This document shows positions 13,610 to 16,293 of a stretch of DNA of 16,293 bases, in pieces. A program made the position numbers and the translations under genes. The notes beneath the pieces are model-generated. The model was not told the origin of the DNA and ran no database searches. It was given only the letters and a program-made list of their open reading frames with translations. This stretch comes from Chloroflexota bacterium (GTDB taxonomy: Bacteria > Chloroflexota > Anaerolineae > B4-G1). The stretch spans positions 1 to 16,293 of the forward strand of contig QMOC01000003.1 in NCBI GenBank assembly GCA_003648085.1. Reading direction: 5' to 3'. Each line of letters starts with the position of its first letter. The first letter of the stretch is position 1.

Positions 13610-14770
13610 ATGGAACTGTTCCCTGCTGTATTGATTGGAGGGCCTCCCAACAGTGGCAAATCTGTGCTGACCCACAACCTCACCCAGACATTGCGCGAGC
13701 GGGGCGTTCAGCACTACGTTCTGCGCGCTGCTCCTGACGGCGAAGGAGACTGGGCCAGCGAGGCTGACCTCAGCCTGGTGCGCACTATCCTGGTTCCCAG
13801 GGCCTGGACCCTTGCCTTTGTGGAGCACGTCTGCCAGAGCCTGGCTCACCGCCACTTACCGCTGATTGTGGACATTGGTGGACGTCCTGCCGCTTGGCAA
13901 GAGGTTATCTTTGACTATTGTACCCATGCTGTCTTGCTCACGCCAGATAGTCCCTCTCACACGATGTGGCTGGACCTGGTCAGGCGACACAATTTGCTCT
14001 TGCTGGCCGACCTGCGTTCGGAGTTGCGCGGCGTCAGTGTGGTGACGGCCACGCGGCCCCTACTGAGAGGTGTTATCGCCGGGTTGGAATGGGGCAGCCG
14101 GATCCGCGGTCCGACCTTCGATGCGCTGGTAGAGCGAATAGCCAGACTCTTCGCCTACGACCGAGATGAACTATGCCGTTCCCATCTGATCTCCGCACCG
14201 GTCGAGAACGCGGTTGACCTGGACCGCCTGGCTCGTACCCTCGGCGTCCCATTTACCGGCGAAAAGGCCACCTGGCAGCCGCATCATCTGCCTTGCCTGC
14301 TCGACTACCTGCCCGAGGCCACGCCGCTGGGACTCTATGGTCGGGCCCCGAACTGGCTCTACGCGACGGTGGCGCTGTTCACCCGCCCCGCGCCCTTCTA
14401 CCAGTTCGACGTCCGCCTGGGCTGGGTGACACCACCGACGCTTCGCTTGGCTCCCCCTACACCCGACGCCCCCCTCCAGGCTCGCCTCATTCCACGGGAC
14501 GACCACACCTGGCTGGAGTTCGCCGTTCCCAGTGCCTACCTGGACTACGACGACGCCGGTGGGCTGGCCGTGCCGCCGATTCCCGCTGACAAAGGCGTGG
14601 TCCTCAGTGGCAAACTACCCCATTGGCTCTACACCGGGCTGGCGCTGACGTACGCTCCGCTCGTCCCGTGGCTGGCCGTCTACCAACCCCAACTGGGATG
14701 CGCCGTCGTCGTCTACTCGGCCGACGAGACCCGCACCATCGGCGACTGTATCCACGACCTGCCTCAGTGA
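13610..14770 (+). CDS. P-loop ATPase fused to tandem Csx3-like segments
   Basis: The 386-residue protein is best started at 13610, where AAGG lies six bases upstream; ATG at 13604 or TTG at 13592 are alternatives but are badly placed. The N-terminal domain (1 to about 195) is a P-loop NTPase/kinase-like fold with Walker A IGGPPNSGKS (9-18) and a Walker-B-like strand LPLIVDIGG (83-91). Two Csx3-like segments follow. One is near 240-275 with LYGRAPNWLYATVAL, and the second at 330-380 with LSGKLPHWLYTGLAL, then PWLAVYQP and CAVVVYS. The second matches the Csx3 signature well; the first is diverged (PNW for PHW, no VVV strand). Csx3 (Crn3) degrades cA4 in other systems, so this is a likely off-switch whose activity may depend on nucleotide. 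It is the only plus-strand gene, divergent from CARF-LuxR. Confidence 0.85.
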   Translation: MELFPAVLIGGPPNSGKSVLTHNLTQTLRERGVQHYVLRAAPDGEGDWASEADLSLVRTILVPRAWTLAFVEHVCQSLAHRHLPLIVDIGGRPAAWQEVIFDYCTHAVLLTPDSPSHTMWLDLVRRHNLLLLADLRSELRGVSVVTATRPLLRGVIAGLEWGSRIRGPTFDALVERIARLFAYDRDELCRSHLISAPVENAVDLDRLARTLGVPFTGEKATWQPHHLPCLLDYLPEATPLGLYGRAPNWLYATVALFTRPAPFYQFDVRLGWVTPPTLRLAPPTPDAPLQARLIPRDDHTWLEFAVPSAYLDYDDAGGLAVPPIPADKGVVLSGKLPHWLYTGLALTYAPLVPWLAVYQPQLGCAVVVYSADETRTIGDCIHDLPQ

Positions 14771-14783
14771 CGGAACGGCGAAC

Positions 14784-14820
14784 GACCGACGGGCAGGGCC
14801 ACAGGCCCATACCATCGGTC
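14784..14820. terminator. Possible structured terminator between convergent genes
   Basis: GACCGA (14784-14789) pairs with TCGGTC (14815-14820), enclosing a second stem GGGCC-ACA-GGCCC (14796-14808). It starts 14 bases after the ATPase-Csx3 stop, in the 129-bp gap before the convergent gene. There is no T-tract, so factor-independent termination is uncertain. Confidence 0.35.
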
Positions 14821-14899
14821 GCTTGTAACGTGCCGCACTCGGGATCCGGATTCTAGGACGGGGGCGGGTGGATCCGTTGCCGCCCTGAAACCCGCTGTT

Positions 14900-16293
14900 C
14901 TATTCCAACGGATCGAACACGAGCACCCGGTGGCCGTGAGCGTCGGTCACGTAGATGGAGCCGTCCTCCGCCACGGCAACGCCGGTGGGGAACGCAAAGG
15001 AGCGATCGTCGAGGCCGTACTGACCGAAGGAGAGTAGATAGTTGCCTTGACTGTCGAACACCAGCACGCGGTAATGGCCTGGGTCGGTGACGTAGACGTG
15101 TCCCTCGGCATCCACCGCCAGATAGGGCTTCTCGTCGGGGAGCCCGGCGTCCCAGCCAGCGATGGCCCACTGCCGCAGGAAGTTGCCATTCTCGTCGAAG
15201 ACCTGCACGCGCTGGTTCCACGTGTCGGCGACGTAGACTTCGTTGTCCGGGCCGATGGCGATGCCGACCGGCTCGTCCAGGTAGCCCTCCAACACACCTC
15301 CCCCACCCCACTGAAAGGCAAACCGCCCGTCCGGCTCGAAGACCTGAATGCGCTTGTTGCCCGTATCGGCCACGTAGACCCGCCCGCCGGGGCCAACGAC
15401 GACGCCGCGCGGGCCGTAGAAAGCGCCCTCCCCGATGGCGCCATCCCGGGGGCCGTACTGGCCAAACAGCCCCCAGGCGGTGATCAGATTGCCCTCGGCG
15501 TCCAGTTTCTGGATGCGGTGGTTCCAGGTGTCGGCGACGTAAATCGTGCCGTCGGAGGCGATGGCCACGTCCCAGGGTTCGTTGAAGCCCCGGGGTACTC
15601 CCGCCTCTGTCTCGATGGTGGAGGGCCCTCCCCAGGTGGCAACGAACTCCCCGTCGGCGGTGAACTTCTGGATGCGATGGTTGCCGGAGTCCGCCACGTA
15701 GACGAAACCGTCAGGGCCGACCTTGATGCCGCGCGGGCCCCGAAGTTGGCCGGGTGCTGATCCCTCGCTGCCGAACACCAGCCGCGCCGCCACCTCCCGC
15801 CAGCCCTCGGCGTAAGGGTCGGTCGGGCCGATCTCCGTCGGGCCGGTCGTGCTCAAGTCCCACATCTGGGCCGCCACGTCGCGGCGGATGTAGAGGCGAT
15901 AGTCACTGCGCAGTGGCCACTCGTCGAGCGTGTGCTTCTCGCCGGTCAGTTCGTCGTAGCGGCGGTAGTCGCGGTCATACCAGATGTCCCACAGCGCAGC
16001 GCGGGTCTGGGTATCGGTGATGGCGTGGGTGATGCGCGCCCAGGTCATGCCCTTGTAGTCCTCCATCGGCCACCACAGGTACGTGTAGGTGTTAACGAGG
16101 TAATCGTTGCCCATGTAGGGAGCCACGGCGTCCCACTGGCCCCGCCCGGCGATGACGACGGGGGCATCCATCTGCTCCCGCGATGGTTGATCGGCGTAGA
16201 AGACGGCGTTGGGGTAGTTACGCAGGTACCAGTTGAACGGCCAGGAGCCGTCGGAGCCGTAGGCGACCTTGATGAGGTTGGGGCCACCAGCGA
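14900..16293 (-). CDS. C-terminal part of an Agl23/GT39-like protein with six NHL repeats (5' end outside window)
   Basis: The frame is open to the right edge, so the true start is not in the window; 463 residues are visible. The first part reads KVAYGSDGSWPFNWYLRNYP and then VIAGRGQWDAVAPYMG. This has the look of the soluble C-terminal region of Agl23/TIGR03663-type glycosyltransferase-39-like membrane proteins found in Chloroflexota. From about position 15790 downward come six NHL blades with the pattern GP.G(I/V)..G.DG.(V/I)YVAD..N.R(I/V)Q.F...G, ending in VLVFDPLE. Six blades would close one beta-propeller. The propeller probably lies outside the membrane and binds protein or glycan. The gene converges on the ATPase-Csx3 gene and is not expected to belong to the defence locus. 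No transmembrane segment falls inside the visible part. Confidence 0.8.
   Translation of the reverse strand, partial: AGGPNLIKVAYGSDGSWPFNWYLRNYPNAVFYADQPSREQMDAPVVIAGRGQWDAVAPYMGNDYLVNTYTYLWWPMEDYKGMTWARITHAITDTQTRAALWDIWYDRDYRRYDELTGEKHTLDEWPLRSDYRLYIRRDVAAQMWDLSTTGPTEIGPTDPYAEGWREVAARLVFGSEGSAPGQLRGPRGIKVGPDGFVYVADSGNHRIQKFTADGEFVATWGGPSTIETEAGVPRGFNEPWDVAIASDGTIYVADTWNHRIQKLDAEGNLITAWGLFGQYGPRDGAIGEGAFYGPRGVVVGPGGRVYVADTGNKRIQVFEPDGRFAFQWGGGGVLEGYLDEPVGIAIGPDNEVYVADTWNQRVQVFDENGNFLRQWAIAGWDAGLPDEKPYLAVDAEGHVYVTDPGHYRVLVFDSQGNYLLSFGQYGLDDRSFAFPTGVAVAEDGSIYVTDAHGHRVLVFDPLE

Noticed and set aside
15000..15720. Recurring DNA strings such as GTGTCGGCGACGTA that look like an array of direct repeats
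   Set aside because: They are spaced by coding blades of the NHL propeller and vary in sequence and distance, so they are protein repeats and not a CRISPR array.
15047..15760. A 237-codon plus-strand frame opposite the NHL gene
   Set aside because: It is the antisense reading of the regular NHL repeats, which explains its long open frame and its own periodicity.

Overview
The window holds a compact type III CRISPR-Cas locus that looks closest to subtype III-D, flanked by regulators on the left and an unrelated membrane or cell-surface gene fragment on the right. Sampled lines run about 60% GC, strong AGGAGG-type ribosome sites are common, and the right flank carries an NHL propeller behind an Agl23/GT39-like segment. 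Together these suggest a Chloroflexota (Anaerolineae-like) bacterium, possibly thermophilic. That assignment is inference from style, not from a marker gene.

Layout, left to right. 1-675 (minus) is a WYL-domain regulator cut by the window edge. 907-1116 (minus) is a 69-residue stand-alone HTH protein. 1239-1622 (minus) is csx15. 1626-1883 (minus) is a doubtful 85-residue ORF that exactly fills a gap. 1901-3043 (minus) is a CARF protein with a PD-(D/E)XK-like nuclease domain. 3054-4418 (minus) is an unrecognised 454-residue protein in visibly AT-richer DNA. 4462-12502 (minus) is the effector-complex operon. In transcription order (right to left) it reads: cas10, Cas7-like RAMP, csx10, helical small subunit, Csx7-like RAMP, Cas7-like RAMP, Csx19-like, RAMP, second small Cas11-like protein. 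A 23-codon micro-ORF with a perfect ribosome site (12499-12570) precedes cas10 and resembles a RAMP N-terminus. A sigma-70-type promoter with a dyad in its spacer lies just upstream. 12694-13575 (minus) is a CARF protein fused to a LuxR-type DNA-binding domain. 13610-14770 (plus, divergent) is a P-loop ATPase with two Csx3-like segments. 14900 to the end (minus) is the C-terminal part of an Agl23/GT39-like protein with six NHL repeats.

How it likely works together. Cas10 keeps its GGDD cyclase motif but has no N-terminal HD nuclease, so the complex should act through cyclic oligoadenylate (cOA) plus Cas7-mediated target RNA cleavage. Three Cas7-like subunits keep the Asp aligned with the Csm3 catalytic residue. 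The second messenger has at least two candidate receptors here, a CARF nuclease and a CARF transcription factor, and two candidate sinks or degraders, Csx15 and ATPase-Csx3. This gives a sensor, effector, off-switch and transcriptional feedback circuit in about 13 kb. No cas1, cas2, cas6 or CRISPR array is visible, so the module must obtain crRNA from elsewhere or from just outside the window.

Most notable items: the CARF-LuxR regulator, the tandem Csx3 ATPase divergent from it by only 34 bp, the coupled RAMP-like micro-ORF before cas10, and the unknown 454-residue protein beside the CARF nuclease.
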